Source: an uncultured Acidobacteriota bacterium
GTDB lineage: Bacteria > Acidobacteriota > Terriglobia > Bryobacterales > Bryobacteraceae
NCBI GenBank assembly: GCA_902826605.1
Contig: CADEFM010000004.1
Span: 1 to 64,000, forward strand
DNA length: 64,000 nucleotides
Reading direction: 5' to 3'
Of the stretch, positions 37,585 to 45,657 are shown piece after piece; position 1 is the first letter of the stretch, and each line of letters begins with the position of its first letter. A program made the translations under genes and the position numbers. The notes beneath the pieces were generated by a model that saw only the letters and a program-made list of their open reading frames with translations, was not told where the DNA came from and did no database searches.

Positions 37585-38470
37585 ACTTGGCCTCCTTATG
37601 CGGAAAAAATCGGCCGCTCCAATTGATCAAGACGTGCGTCCCTACGAGCATTGCCAGCGCGATCATGAAAATGATCCAGCCTTCCAGGCTATGGAAAAAT
37701 CCTTCGGCCAATTCAGGGTTCATTTCGCTCAAAATTCCAGTCATGGTAACCCGGCCGGAATTGGCGAGAATCGCGATGGGGACGGTCAGCACCAACAGCG
37801 TCCACCGTATCCACAGGCGCTTGTCGAAGAAATAGGCGTATACCAGGGAAAGAAACGAGAGCGATAACAAGCTGCGGATGCCACTGCACGCCTCCGCCAC
37901 GGAAAGCTTTTGGCTGGCCAGCTCCAGTACGTTGCCGTCGCGCAGCACAGGGATGCCCAGCACCCCAAGCGAGAGTTCCGCCACTTGGCTCGCGAACAGT
38001 TGCAGCGGGAATGTGATCTGGTTGTAGATCACTAAAGGAATCGGGATCATGAACAGCAGCAGCAGCAGAGGGAAGGCCAGCGCGCGCACCAAACGCGTGC
38101 CGCCTAACACCAGAAGCAAACCGGTTAGCGTGATGAGGAACGACGTTCGCTGCAAAAATAACTCCGCCGCCAGCATTCCAACGTAGCCCTGGGCGGCGCC
38201 CCACGCCATGACGGCCAGCCCCCACCATGCGGGCGCTTTGTCCAATAACAGCAGCTTCTCGCGCATTTGCCAGGTGATGTAGAGTGAGACCATTGGGACG
38301 AAAAAACCGTGGCTCACGTCTTCGTCGGTCATCCATTGGTTCACCAAGCGGCGCAAAACGGGAAAATAAGCCGCGATCAATAGCGCGGCGAACCAGGCGA
38401 CGGCGGGCCAGGGGATCGCGGCAGTTCTTACAGACGGGCGATCCGAGAGTTGCTCGACGACGGGCGTCAT
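37577..38470 (-). CDS. exosortase (EpsH/Xrt family)
   Basis: A 297-aa inner-membrane transpeptidase-like protein with about eight helices. The catalytic triad is visible: Cys195 in VAEACSGIRSL, Arg240 in ANSGRVTMTG and His260 in GFFHSLEGW. Exosortases process proteins with a C-terminal PEP-CTERM-type signal and are tied to exopolysaccharide production. No PEP-CTERM protein was noticed in the window, so targets must lie elsewhere. TATACT on the minus strand at about 38482-38487 lies 11 nt before the ATG and could be its -10 box. It heads the unit with the EpsI-like gene. Confidence 0.9.
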   Translation of the reverse strand: MTPVVEQLSDRPSVRTAAIPWPAVAWFAALLIAAYFPVLRRLVNQWMTDEDVSHGFFVPMVSLYITWQMREKLLLLDKAPAWWGLAVMAWGAAQGYVGMLAAELFLQRTSFLITLTGLLLVLGGTRLVRALAFPLLLLLFMIPIPLVIYNQITFPLQLFASQVAELSLGVLGIPVLRDGNVLELASQKLSVAEACSGIRSLLSLSFLSLVYAYFFDKRLWIRWTLLVLTVPIAILANSGRVTMTGILSEMNPELAEGFFHSLEGWIIFMIALAMLVGTHVLINWSGRFFPHKEAKFA

Positions 38471-38517
38471 TATTCTTTTTCAGTATATTTGAATATGTAG
38501 CGTCGGATCACAGGTAT

Positions 38518-39906
38518 ATGAAGAGACTCGGTTTCGCAGCGCTGTTCGTTTCGGTACTGGCCGCGCAGACGCCTGCTCTCGATTGGGCCCAGCAGAAAGC
38601 TGAGATCCTTCGGCACTACCGCGCGCTGGTGCAAATCGACAGCACCGCCGGGAATGAAACCCGCGTCGTGGAATATCTGAAAAAAGTCGTGGAAGCCGAA
38701 GGTATCCCTACCCAGACGTTCGCGCTCGATCCGGCACGCGCGAATTTGGTGGCGCGTCTGAAAGGCAATGGCTCCAAGCGCCCTCTGCTTATTCTGGCGC
38801 ACACGGACGTAGTAGGCGTGCAGCGCCAAAAGTGGCCAGTGGATCCGTTTGGCGCGGTAATGAAGGACGGTTATATTTGGGGCCGCGGCTCGCGCGACGA
38901 CAAGCCCGTGCTGGCAGCCAACCTGATGGTCATGCTGCTGCTGAAACGCAGCGGCGTGGCGCTGGACCGCGATGTGATCTTTCTAGCCGAATCGGGCGAG
39001 GAAGCGGACACCACAGGCGTTGGCATCGACTTCATGGTGAACCAGCACCTGGACGCCATTGACGCCGAGTTCGCCATCACTGAGGGTGGTGGAGCGACGC
39101 TTGAAGGAAACCGCGTTGCCGTCATCAATATCGGGACTGCGGAAAAAGTCCCGCGCCGCGTGCGTCTGGTATCCAACGGAACTGCGGGACACGGATCGGT
39201 GCCTCGTTTGGACAACGCCCTGATTCACATTGGCGCCGCAGTGGAGAAAGTCGGCAAGTGGGAAACGCCCATGCGGTTGAATGACACCACGCGCACATAT
39301 TTCGAAAAACTGGCGACGATCAGCGCTCCGGAAAGGGCCGCACGTTACAATGCGCTGTTGAATCCGCAGAAGGCGGCAGCCATTCAGCGGTACCTTGCCG
39401 AAAACGAACCGGGACGCTATTCCATGCTGCGCACGTCCGTGGTGCCCACCATGCTGAAGGCTGGTGTGGGACCGAACGTTATTCCTTCGGAAGCCGAAGC
39501 TACGCTGGATATCCGCGCGCTGCCGGACGAAGACATCACCAAGTTCTATGCCGAAATGCAGAACATTATTGGCGATCCGGCGGTAAAGGTCGTCCCTCTG
39601 CCCGCGTCGCGCCCGGTATCACCGGCTTCACGATTAGACACGGAGATGTACCGCGCCTTGGAACAGGTCGCGCTCAAGATGTATCCCAACGCGACGGTGC
39701 TGCCTACGATGTCCACGGGGGCCAGCGATCAGGCGCAGCTTCGCGCCAAGGGCATTCAAAGCTACGGTATCGGACCGGCCAGCACTGAATTGGATTCCGC
39801 CAACTACGGCGCGCATGGCGATGTAGAGCGGCTGGCTGAATCTTCGCTGTACCCTTTCGTCGAATTTACATGGAACGTGGTGGCGGAGGTCGCTGTTAAA
39901 AAATGA
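38518..39906 (+). CDS. secreted M20 family metallopeptidase, copy 1
   Basis: A 462-aa exported peptidase (MKRLGFAALFVSVLAAQTPA); the longer frame antisense to the exosortase is rejected. The M20 metal site is visible: LAHTDVVGVQ (His), RGSRDDKPVLAAN (Asp), LAESGEEA (Glu pair), and a C-terminal His in ANYGAHGDVE. The dimerisation insert contains GTAGHGSVPRLDNALIHIG. It probably cleaves dipeptides or carboxy-terminal residues in the periplasm. The next gene is a close paralogue whose ATG overlaps this stop (ATGA). Confidence 0.88.
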   Translation: MKRLGFAALFVSVLAAQTPALDWAQQKAEILRHYRALVQIDSTAGNETRVVEYLKKVVEAEGIPTQTFALDPARANLVARLKGNGSKRPLLILAHTDVVGVQRQKWPVDPFGAVMKDGYIWGRGSRDDKPVLAANLMVMLLLKRSGVALDRDVIFLAESGEEADTTGVGIDFMVNQHLDAIDAEFAITEGGGATLEGNRVAVINIGTAEKVPRRVRLVSNGTAGHGSVPRLDNALIHIGAAVEKVGKWETPMRLNDTTRTYFEKLATISAPERAARYNALLNPQKAAAIQRYLAENEPGRYSMLRTSVVPTMLKAGVGPNVIPSEAEATLDIRALPDEDITKFYAEMQNIIGDPAVKVVPLPASRPVSPASRLDTEMYRALEQVALKMYPNATVLPTMSTGASDQAQLRAKGIQSYGIGPASTELDSANYGAHGDVERLAESSLYPFVEFTWNVVAEVAVKK

Positions 39907-41297
39907 AAACCCTAACTCTTGTATTGCTTGTGGCCGCTTCCGCGGTCGCGCAGACGCCGTCCGTCGATTGGGAAAAACAGAAGGCTGAAATTCTTCAGCA
40001 CTACCGCGCATTGGTGCAGATCGATACGCGTAACCCTCCCGGGAATGAAACGCGGGCAGTCGAATATCTCAAGAAGGTTTTAGAGGCCGAGGGCATCGCC
40101 ACCAAGACGTTCGCCAGCGACCCGGCTCGTGCGAATCTGGTCGCCCGCATCAAAGGCAACGGCACCAAACGCCCTATCCTGCTGATGGCCCATACCGACG
40201 TGGTCAACGTGCAGCCGGAAAAATGGCCGGTCGACCCATTCGGCGCGGTCATGAAAGACGGTTATATCTGGGGCCGCGGAACATCGGACGACAAGGACAA
40301 ACTGGCCGCCAATCTCATGGTGATGCTGCTGCTCAAACGCAGCGGCGCGCGGCTGGATCGTGATGTGATCTTCCTGGCCGAAGCTGCGGAAGAAGCCGCC
40401 ACCGATGTCGGCATCGACTTCATGGTCGGCCAGCATTTCGATGAAATCGACGCGGAGTTCGCCCTTACCGAAGGCGGGCGCACCCGCCTGGAAAATGGCC
40501 GCGTCACCGCAGTGCAGATTGAAACCACTGAGAAAGTTCCCCGCCGCGTACGGCTCGTGGTCAATGGCAAGTCCGGCCACGGTTCGATTCCACGCACCGA
40601 TAACGCGGTGGTGCATCTTTCGACGGCCGTCGGCAAGCTCGGGACGTGGCAAACACCGATGCGGTTGAATGACACCACGCGTACATATTTCGAGCGCCTG
40701 GCCACCATCAGCCCAGCCGACCGGGCCGCGCGTTACAACGGCCTGCTGGACCCGCGCCGCGCGGCGGCCATTCAGCAGTACTTCGCGGAAAACGAGCCGG
40801 AGCACTACTCCATGCTTCGTACTTCCGTGACGCCCACCGTCGTCAAGGGCGGCTTTCAAGCCAACGTAATTCCGTCTGAAGCCGAGGCCATCATTGATAT
40901 CCGCGCGCTGCCCGATGAGGATTTCGCGAAGTTTACGCTGGAGATGACGCAGATCATCGGCGACTCGGCCATTCGCATCGAACCGATCGCCACGGGCCGC
41001 CGCGAACCAACGCCTCCTTCGCGTACAGACACGGAGATGTTCCGCGCGCTGGAAGCGACGGCGAAGCGCCTGTATCCCGGTTCCATCACCATCCCAACGA
41101 TGCTGAACGCGGCGACGGACATGGCCCAGCTCCGCGCAAAGGGCGTGCAGGCCTATGGCATCGACCCGCCCACCACGGACGAAGACCGCACGAATTACGG
41201 ATGGCACAGCGACGTGGAGCGAACGCTGGAGTCTTCGCTCTACCAGTTCGTGGAGTTTGTTTGGGGGGCGGTGACGCAGGTGGTGGTCGCAAAGTGA
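39903..41297 (+). CDS. secreted M20 family metallopeptidase, copy 2
   Basis: A 464-aa paralogue of the preceding gene, with its own signal peptide (MKTLTLVLLVAASAVAQ) and the same metal-site pattern: MAHTDVVNVQ, RGTSDDKDKLAAN, LAEAAEEA and the C-terminal His in TNYGWHSDVE. Identity is obvious by eye along the full length, including VDPFGAVMKDGYIWGRG in both. The two arose by tandem duplication and are translationally coupled. Differences are concentrated near the C-terminal substrate region, suggesting related but distinct substrates. Confidence 0.88.
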   Translation: MKTLTLVLLVAASAVAQTPSVDWEKQKAEILQHYRALVQIDTRNPPGNETRAVEYLKKVLEAEGIATKTFASDPARANLVARIKGNGTKRPILLMAHTDVVNVQPEKWPVDPFGAVMKDGYIWGRGTSDDKDKLAANLMVMLLLKRSGARLDRDVIFLAEAAEEAATDVGIDFMVGQHFDEIDAEFALTEGGRTRLENGRVTAVQIETTEKVPRRVRLVVNGKSGHGSIPRTDNAVVHLSTAVGKLGTWQTPMRLNDTTRTYFERLATISPADRAARYNGLLDPRRAAAIQQYFAENEPEHYSMLRTSVTPTVVKGGFQANVIPSEAEAIIDIRALPDEDFAKFTLEMTQIIGDSAIRIEPIATGRREPTPPSRTDTEMFRALEATAKRLYPGSITIPTMLNAATDMAQLRAKGVQAYGIDPPTTDEDRTNYGWHSDVERTLESSLYQFVEFVWGAVTQVVVAK

Positions 41298-41324
41298 CAT
41301 CCGGCGCAGGATACGCAAGTCTGC

Positions 41325-41330
41325 TACATT
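41325..41330 (+). promoter_or_regulatory. extended -10 element of the bacilliredoxin gene
   Basis: TGCTACATT has the TGn extension; the hexamer ends 6 nt before the GTG start, and no Shine-Dalgarno sequence is evident. Proposed leaderless promoter. Confidence 0.4.
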
Positions 41331-41336
41331 CAAGGC

Positions 41337-41771
41337 GTGGCATACCCTGAACGATTCATTATCCCGATGCGGGAAGATTTAACCCGGTTTGGCGTGGAGG
41401 AAGCGCGCACGCCGGAAGACGTCGACCGCTTTCTGGCGCCCGGCAGCGGCAGCGTGCTGATGGTGGTGAACTCGGTGTGCGGTTGCGCCGCTGGTAAGGC
41501 GCGCCCCGCCATCGGCATGGCGCTGAAGAATGCAGTGCGGCCGGATAAGGCCGCCACGGTATTCGCCGGCGGCGACGAAGCGGCCACCGCTCACCTGCGC
41601 GAAATCTTGAAGGATTATCCGCCGTCCTCGCCTTCCATGGCCCTGTTCCAGGATGGCAAGCCCGTGTTCATGCTCCATCGCCGGGATATTGAAGGCAGCG
41701 ATCCGATCACCATTGCGGGCAAGCTTACGGCCGCGTTCGAGAAGTACTGCTCCACGCCTGCCGCGCAGTAA
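41337..41771 (+). CDS. bacilliredoxin (BrxA/BrxB, YphP/YqiW family)
   Basis: A 144-aa thioredoxin-fold protein with the family's unusual C-G-C active site, Cys48 and Cys50 in VVNSVCGCAAGKARPA. The N-terminus MAYPERFIIPMREDLTRFGV and the segment PPSSPSMALFQDGKPV…HRRDIEG are typical. Bacilliredoxins remove bacillithiol from mixed disulfides on proteins, so the gene fits with bshA 10 kb away. It starts with GTG. It is 31 bp before the ABC transporter gene and could be co-transcribed with it. Confidence 0.9.
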   Translation: MAYPERFIIPMREDLTRFGVEEARTPEDVDRFLAPGSGSVLMVVNSVCGCAAGKARPAIGMALKNAVRPDKAATVFAGGDEAATAHLREILKDYPPSSPSMALFQDGKPVFMLHRRDIEGSDPITIAGKLTAAFEKYCSTPAAQ

Positions 41772-41802
41772 ATCTCCGCGCGCGAACTACACTAGAGAGA
41801 CG

Positions 41803-42564
41803 ATGACTGCGTCCGGGATCTCCGCCGGTGGCGTCGCTCTGCATCTCGACGGCGTGCGCCGCGAATTCGGCAACCTCGTAGTCATCGACCACTTCGACCT
41901 GCACGTCGAGGCCGGTGAATTCCTGGCCATCCTGGGACCCTCCGGCTGCGGGAAATCCACGCTCTTGCGCATGATCGCCAGGCTCGCCCCGCCCGACGGC
42001 GGGACCATTCGCTTGGAGCCGGACACCGGCCGCTTTCAGACCTCCTTCGTGTTTCAAGACGCTCACCTGCTGCCGTGGCGCACCGTGCTCGATAACGCGG
42101 CGTTGCCTTTGGAATTGATGGGCGTCACGCGCGAGGAACGCTATTTGAAGGCGCGGCATGAACTGGAACGTATCGGCCTCGGAGACGCAACAGACCGCTA
42201 CCCCGCGCAGCTTTCAGGCGGCATGCGCATGCGGGTTTCACTGGCGCGCGCCCTGGTCACCACGCCTCGCTTACTGCTCCTGGACGAGCCCTTCGCGGCG
42301 CTGGATGAAATCACCCGTTACAAACTCGATCTGCAACTCCGCGCATTGTGGCGCGAGCGCGGGATCACCGTGATCTTCGTCACGCACTCCATATCGGAAG
42401 CTGCGTTCCTGGCCAACCGCGCTGTAGTGATGGCGCGGCGTGGCGGCGGGATCAAACTGGACCGCCGCATCGAACTCCCGGAGCGCCGCGATGAAGAACT
42501 GCGCTTGGACCCGCGCTACGGCCAGGAGATGAACGCGCTATTGCAGGCGATGGAGGAGGAATGA
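41803..42564 (+). CDS. ABC transporter ATP-binding protein (SsuB/TauB/ThiZ type)
   Basis: A 253-aa ATPase. Start at ATG 41803 with GAGAGA upstream. Motifs: Walker A GPSGCGKST (residues 45-53), Q-loop FVFQDAHLLPW, signature LSGGMRMRVSLARAL, Walker B LLLLDEPFAALDE and switch His in VIFVTHSISEA. The class imports nitrate, sulfonates, taurine or pyrimidines. Its stop overlaps the permease start (ATGA). With the THI5-like binding protein downstream, a pyrimidine or thiamine-precursor substrate is the best guess. Confidence 0.93.
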   Translation: MTASGISAGGVALHLDGVRREFGNLVVIDHFDLHVEAGEFLAILGPSGCGKSTLLRMIARLAPPDGGTIRLEPDTGRFQTSFVFQDAHLLPWRTVLDNAALPLELMGVTREERYLKARHELERIGLGDATDRYPAQLSGGMRMRVSLARALVTTPRLLLLDEPFAALDEITRYKLDLQLRALWRERGITVIFVTHSISEAAFLANRAVVMARRGGGIKLDRRIELPERRDEELRLDPRYGQEMNALLQAMEEE

Positions 42565-43319
42565 AGCCGCTCAAATCCGCCATCCCCGCGCTGATTCCGC
42601 TGATCGCCGTAACGGCCGCAGCGGAGTTCGCCGTGCGTCAAGGTTTCGTGCGCGCCTATCTGGTGCCCGCGCCGAGTTCCGTGCTGCGCGCCATGCTTCA
42701 GGATTCCAACGAATTACTGCGCGCGATCGCGGCCACCTCATTCAGCGCCGTCACAGGATTCCTGCTGAGTACGGTGATTGGAATCGCCATCGCGGTCTTT
42801 CTCTCGTCATCGCGCGGTATACAACGCGCATTCTATCCGTACGCCGTGTTTTTCCAGACCGTGCCGATCATTGCCATCGCCCCACTGCTGGTCATCTGGT
42901 TCGGGTATGGCACACAAACCGTGGTGGCGTCGGCGTTCGTAGTGTCTATCTTTCCGGTGATTGCGAACACGCTGAGCGGGATCTTGTCCACTGAACCGGC
43001 GTTGCGGGACCTATTCCGCTTGTACGGCGCGTCGACGTGGGTGACCCTGTTTAAACTCCGCTTCCCGGCCGCGTTGCCCCAAATCCTGACCGGACTGCGC
43101 GTGGCGTCTGGCCTGGCAGTGATCGGCGCGATTGTTGGCGAGTTCATCGGCGGGCAAGGCCTCGGATCGGTAGTGGACATCGCGCGCACGCAGCAGCGCG
43201 TCGATAAAGTTTTCGCGGCAGTCCTGCTCGCGTCCGTCCTGGGCTTGGCGCTGTTTGGCCTGATTAATCTGGTCAGTTACCTGACCTTGCGCCGCTGGCA
43301 TGTGTCGGAGCAGTCCTAG
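42561..43319 (+). CDS. ABC transporter permease (SsuC/ThiX type)
   Basis: A 252-aa inner-membrane permease with about six helices. The cytoplasmic EAA loop is visible as LFRLYGASTWVTLFKLRFPAALPQILTGLR, in parts (YGAS…LRFPAALP…). LVIWFGYGTQTVVASAFVVS is typical of the nitrate/sulfonate/pyrimidine class. It is coupled to the ATPase gene by a 4-bp overlap and followed by the binding protein. Confidence 0.92.
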   Translation: MKPLKSAIPALIPLIAVTAAAEFAVRQGFVRAYLVPAPSSVLRAMLQDSNELLRAIAATSFSAVTGFLLSTVIGIAIAVFLSSSRGIQRAFYPYAVFFQTVPIIAIAPLLVIWFGYGTQTVVASAFVVSIFPVIANTLSGILSTEPALRDLFRLYGASTWVTLFKLRFPAALPQILTGLRVASGLAVIGAIVGEFIGGQGLGSVVDIARTQQRVDKVFAAVLLASVLGLALFGLINLVSYLTLRRWHVSEQS

Positions 43320-43328
43320 CGGTCCGGA

Positions 43329-43334
43329 TACAAT
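43329..43334 (+). promoter_or_regulatory. -10-like hexamer before the binding-protein gene
   Basis: TACAAT lies 5 nt before the ATG, in a context (CGGATACAAT…CGAGT) nearly identical to the one before the aldo/keto reductase. Possible internal leaderless promoter that boosts the binding protein over the rest of the transporter. Confidence 0.35.
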
Positions 43335-43339
43335 CGAGT

Positions 43340-44266
43340 ATGAACCGCCGCCAATTTATGTCCGTGGCTCCGACGCTTGCCCTGCTTTCCTGTGGGAAGC
43401 CAGGCAAAACTCGCCTGGCGCTGAATTGGAAGCCCGATCCGCAATTCGGCGGCTTTTACGCCGCGCCGTATCAGTCGCACGGCCTTGACGTGGAAATTCT
43501 CCCGGGCGGAGCCGGCACGCCGACCGTGCAGATGGTGGGCGCTGGTTCGGCTGAATTCGGCATTGTTTCCGCCGATGAACTGGTGGTAGCGCGCGCCATG
43601 GGCAACGATGTGGTGGGGCTGTTCGCCGTTTTTCAAAACTGTCCCCAGGGCATCATGGTGCATGCCTCGCGCCATCTCGCGTCCATTGGCGACGTTTTCA
43701 AAGAAGGCACTGTCGCATTGCAGCGCGGTCTGCCGTACTCGCGCACGCTCGAAGAGAAATTCGGGTTCAGCAAGGTCAAGATCGTGCCTTCTCCGGGTGG
43801 CGACATCAGCGCTTTTCTCAGCGACAAGAAATTCGCGCAACAATGCTTCATCATGTCCGAACCGTTGACGGCGAAACATCGGGGCGCGGACGTCCAGGTC
43901 TTCCCGGTGGCCGATATCGGCTACAACCCTTACACCACCGTCCTCGCGATCAGCGGCGAGAATCTGCGCAAGAATCCGGAAATGGCGGAACAGATGACCG
44001 CTGCCGTCCGGCAGGGCTGGCGTGCATACCTTGACGATCCCCAGCCCACCAACGCAAGAATGCACACGCTCAATCCTTCCATGACCGATGCGATGTTCGC
44101 CGAAGTTGCGCAAGCACAGAAACCCTTCATCGAAACCGAAGAATCGCGCGCGCAAGGTTTGGGCGCGATGACACAGGCGCGCTGGGAGACGCTCATTGCT
44201 CAACTCAAGGATTTAGGCGACATCCAAACCGTGCCCTCCTCGGACGGCTGCTTCCGCAATCTGTGA
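43340..44266 (+). CDS. THI5/NMT1-like substrate-binding lipoprotein
   Basis: A 308-aa binding protein of the ThiY/THI5 family. The leader MNRRQFMSVAPTLALLSC ends in a lipobox with Cys18, so it is probably lipidated; a twin-Arg pair is present. The family start is clear: LALNWKPDPQFGGFYAAPYQ, then GAGSAEFGIVSADELVVARA and YNPYTTVLAISGENLRKNP. Family members bind thiamine precursors such as formylaminopyrimidine, or related compounds. It follows the permease by 20 bp. No TPP riboswitch was seen upstream of the operon. Confidence 0.88.
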   Translation: MNRRQFMSVAPTLALLSCGKPGKTRLALNWKPDPQFGGFYAAPYQSHGLDVEILPGGAGTPTVQMVGAGSAEFGIVSADELVVARAMGNDVVGLFAVFQNCPQGIMVHASRHLASIGDVFKEGTVALQRGLPYSRTLEEKFGFSKVKIVPSPGGDISAFLSDKKFAQQCFIMSEPLTAKHRGADVQVFPVADIGYNPYTTVLAISGENLRKNPEMAEQMTAAVRQGWRAYLDDPQPTNARMHTLNPSMTDAMFAEVAQAQKPFIETEESRAQGLGAMTQARWETLIAQLKDLGDIQTVPSSDGCFRNL

Positions 44267-44275
44267 GACCCACTT

Positions 44276-44818
44276 ATGTTCACCGCTACCCTGCGCGATG
44301 GTTTTGCCCTCCGATTGATGGAAGAGCGCCACGCACCAGCACTGTTCGCCGCCGTGGAGCGCGAGCGGCTCCATCTTCGCGAATGGCTGGCGTGGGTGGA
44401 TGCCACCCGCGCCGAAGACGACACGCTCGCCTTTATCCGGAGCGCTCTGGAACAGTACGCCGCCGGCAACGGCTTCGCCGCCGGCATCTGGAATCAATCC
44501 CGCTTGGCCGGAACCATCGGGTTGCACAAGATCGATTGGATTAACCGGCGCGTCGAGATCGGCTATTGGCTGGCACGCGAGTTTGCGGGGCGGGGCGTGA
44601 TGACGGACGCTTGCCGCGCCGTCACGACGCATTGTTTTGAGGAACTCGGCCTGCATCGCGTTGAGATCCGGTGCGCCGCCGGAAACGCGCGGAGCGCTGG
44701 TGTCCCCAAGCGCTTGGGTTTTGTGTTGGAAGCAACGCTCCGGGAAGCGCATTTGCTGAATGGGAACTTTCATGACCTGTTGGTGTTCGCGATGCTGGCG
44801 CAGAACTGGATCGCTTAG
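44276..44818 (+). CDS. GNAT acetyltransferase, RimJ/RimL type
   Basis: A 180-aa acetyl-CoA-dependent transferase. It shows the RimJ/RimL layout: LMEERHAPALFAAVERERLHL, GTIGLHKIDWINRRVEIGYW, the acetyl-CoA loop LAREFAGRGVMTDACRAVTTH, and HRVEIRCAAGNARSAGVPKRLGF in part. The target is unknown (ribosomal protein N-terminus or a small molecule). It starts 9 bp after the binding-protein stop, so it is probably the last gene of the transporter operon. Confidence 0.88.
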   Translation: MFTATLRDGFALRLMEERHAPALFAAVERERLHLREWLAWVDATRAEDDTLAFIRSALEQYAAGNGFAAGIWNQSRLAGTIGLHKIDWINRRVEIGYWLAREFAGRGVMTDACRAVTTHCFEELGLHRVEIRCAAGNARSAGVPKRLGFVLEATLREAHLLNGNFHDLLVFAMLAQNWIA

Positions 44819-44949
44819 TACGGCGACGGCTGATGGCAACCAAGAGTGGTGGTAAACAGCCACGGCTGCAAAGCATTAAACCACGTAATATCAATTACTT
44901 GTGTATTGGCTACTCGAGTGCTTTCTAAGAAGTGAACCAGGAGGTTCCC

Positions 44950-45654
44950 ATGAAAGCTACTTCGATGATGCCAAATAAAATCGCACTGTCTGCTGTGTTG
45001 GCGGGCGCACTGATACTGGCCCATCCGCTTGAGTCGTTTGCCCAGCGGGGCGACGGCGGCGGGAATCGCGGTGGAGGCGGCCAACGTGGTGGCGGAGGTG
45101 GCTTTTCCGGAGGCGGGGGCCAACGTGGTGGTGGAGGCGGCTTCTCAGGAGGCGGGGGATTCTCAGGCCAACGTGGTGGCGGGTTCTCAGGCCAACGTGG
45201 TGGCGGGTTCTCAGGCCAGCGCGGCGGCGGGTTCTCGGGCCAGCGCGGCGGCGGCGGCTTGTCGGGCGGAGGCCAGGGCTTTTCAGGCCAGCGCGGCGGG
45301 CAATCGTTCTCGGGCCAGCGGGGATTTTCCGGTGGCCAGGGCTACTCAGGCCAGCGTAATTTCTCCGGAGGGGGGCAGCGCGGATTTTACGGCGGAGGAG
45401 GAAACTTTTCGCGCGGCTTTTCCGGCGGCGGCTATAACCGGGGGGGCCGGTCTAACTTCGGATACTATCGTGCACCGCGCGCTTTTTACGGCGGGGGCTT
45501 TCGCGGTTTTGGATACGGTTACGGCGGCGGCTTCGGCGGTGTTTACGCCTACGGTTACTGCAATCCCAACGGATACTACGATCAATGGGGAGTTTGGTAC
45601 CCCGATCCGAATTGCGGCTACGATCCGTACTATGGGTCAGGCTACGGCTATTAA
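44950..45654 (+). CDS. secreted glycine-rich repeat protein
   Basis: A 234-aa exported protein. ATG 44950 follows a perfect AGGAGG; the GTG 18 nt upstream lies before that site and is rejected. The signal peptide is MKATSMMPNKIALSAVLAGALILAHP with cleavage near SFAQ. The mature protein is mostly Gly, Ser, Phe, Gln, Arg with repeats of GGGFSGQR (about residues 65-135), then a Gly/Tyr/Phe tail (GYGYGGGFGGVYAYGY, DPNCGYDPYYGSGYGY). Such sequences form flexible, cohesive or phase-separating material. A surface or matrix role is inferred. It converges on the secretion operon with 3 bp between stops. Confidence 0.7.
   Translation: MKATSMMPNKIALSAVLAGALILAHPLESFAQRGDGGGNRGGGGQRGGGGGFSGGGGQRGGGGGFSGGGGFSGQRGGGFSGQRGGGFSGQRGGGFSGQRGGGGLSGGGQGFSGQRGGQSFSGQRGFSGGQGYSGQRNFSGGGQRGFYGGGGNFSRGFSGGGYNRGGRSNFGYYRAPRAFYGGGFRGFGYGYGGGFGGVYAYGYCNPNGYYDQWGVWYPDPNCGYDPYYGSGYGY
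45157..45252 (+). repeat. four 24-bp tandem repeats inside the glycine-rich gene
   Basis: Four in-frame units of 24 bp (about 45157, 45181, 45205 and 45229), each encoding G-F-S-G-Q-R-G-G, differ only by a few substitutions (CCAACGTGGTGGC or CCAGCGCGGCGGC). Copy number could vary between strains. Confidence 0.85.
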
Positions 45655-45657
45655 AAG

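Noticed and set aside
38284..38517. N-terminal extension of the first M20 peptidase
   Set aside because: The extra 78 codons are antisense to the exosortase and would bury the signal peptide; ATG 38518 is the proper start.
45157..45252. 24-bp spaced repeats that could suggest a CRISPR array
   Set aside because: The units are contiguous, in frame and encode GFSGQRGG; there are no spacers.
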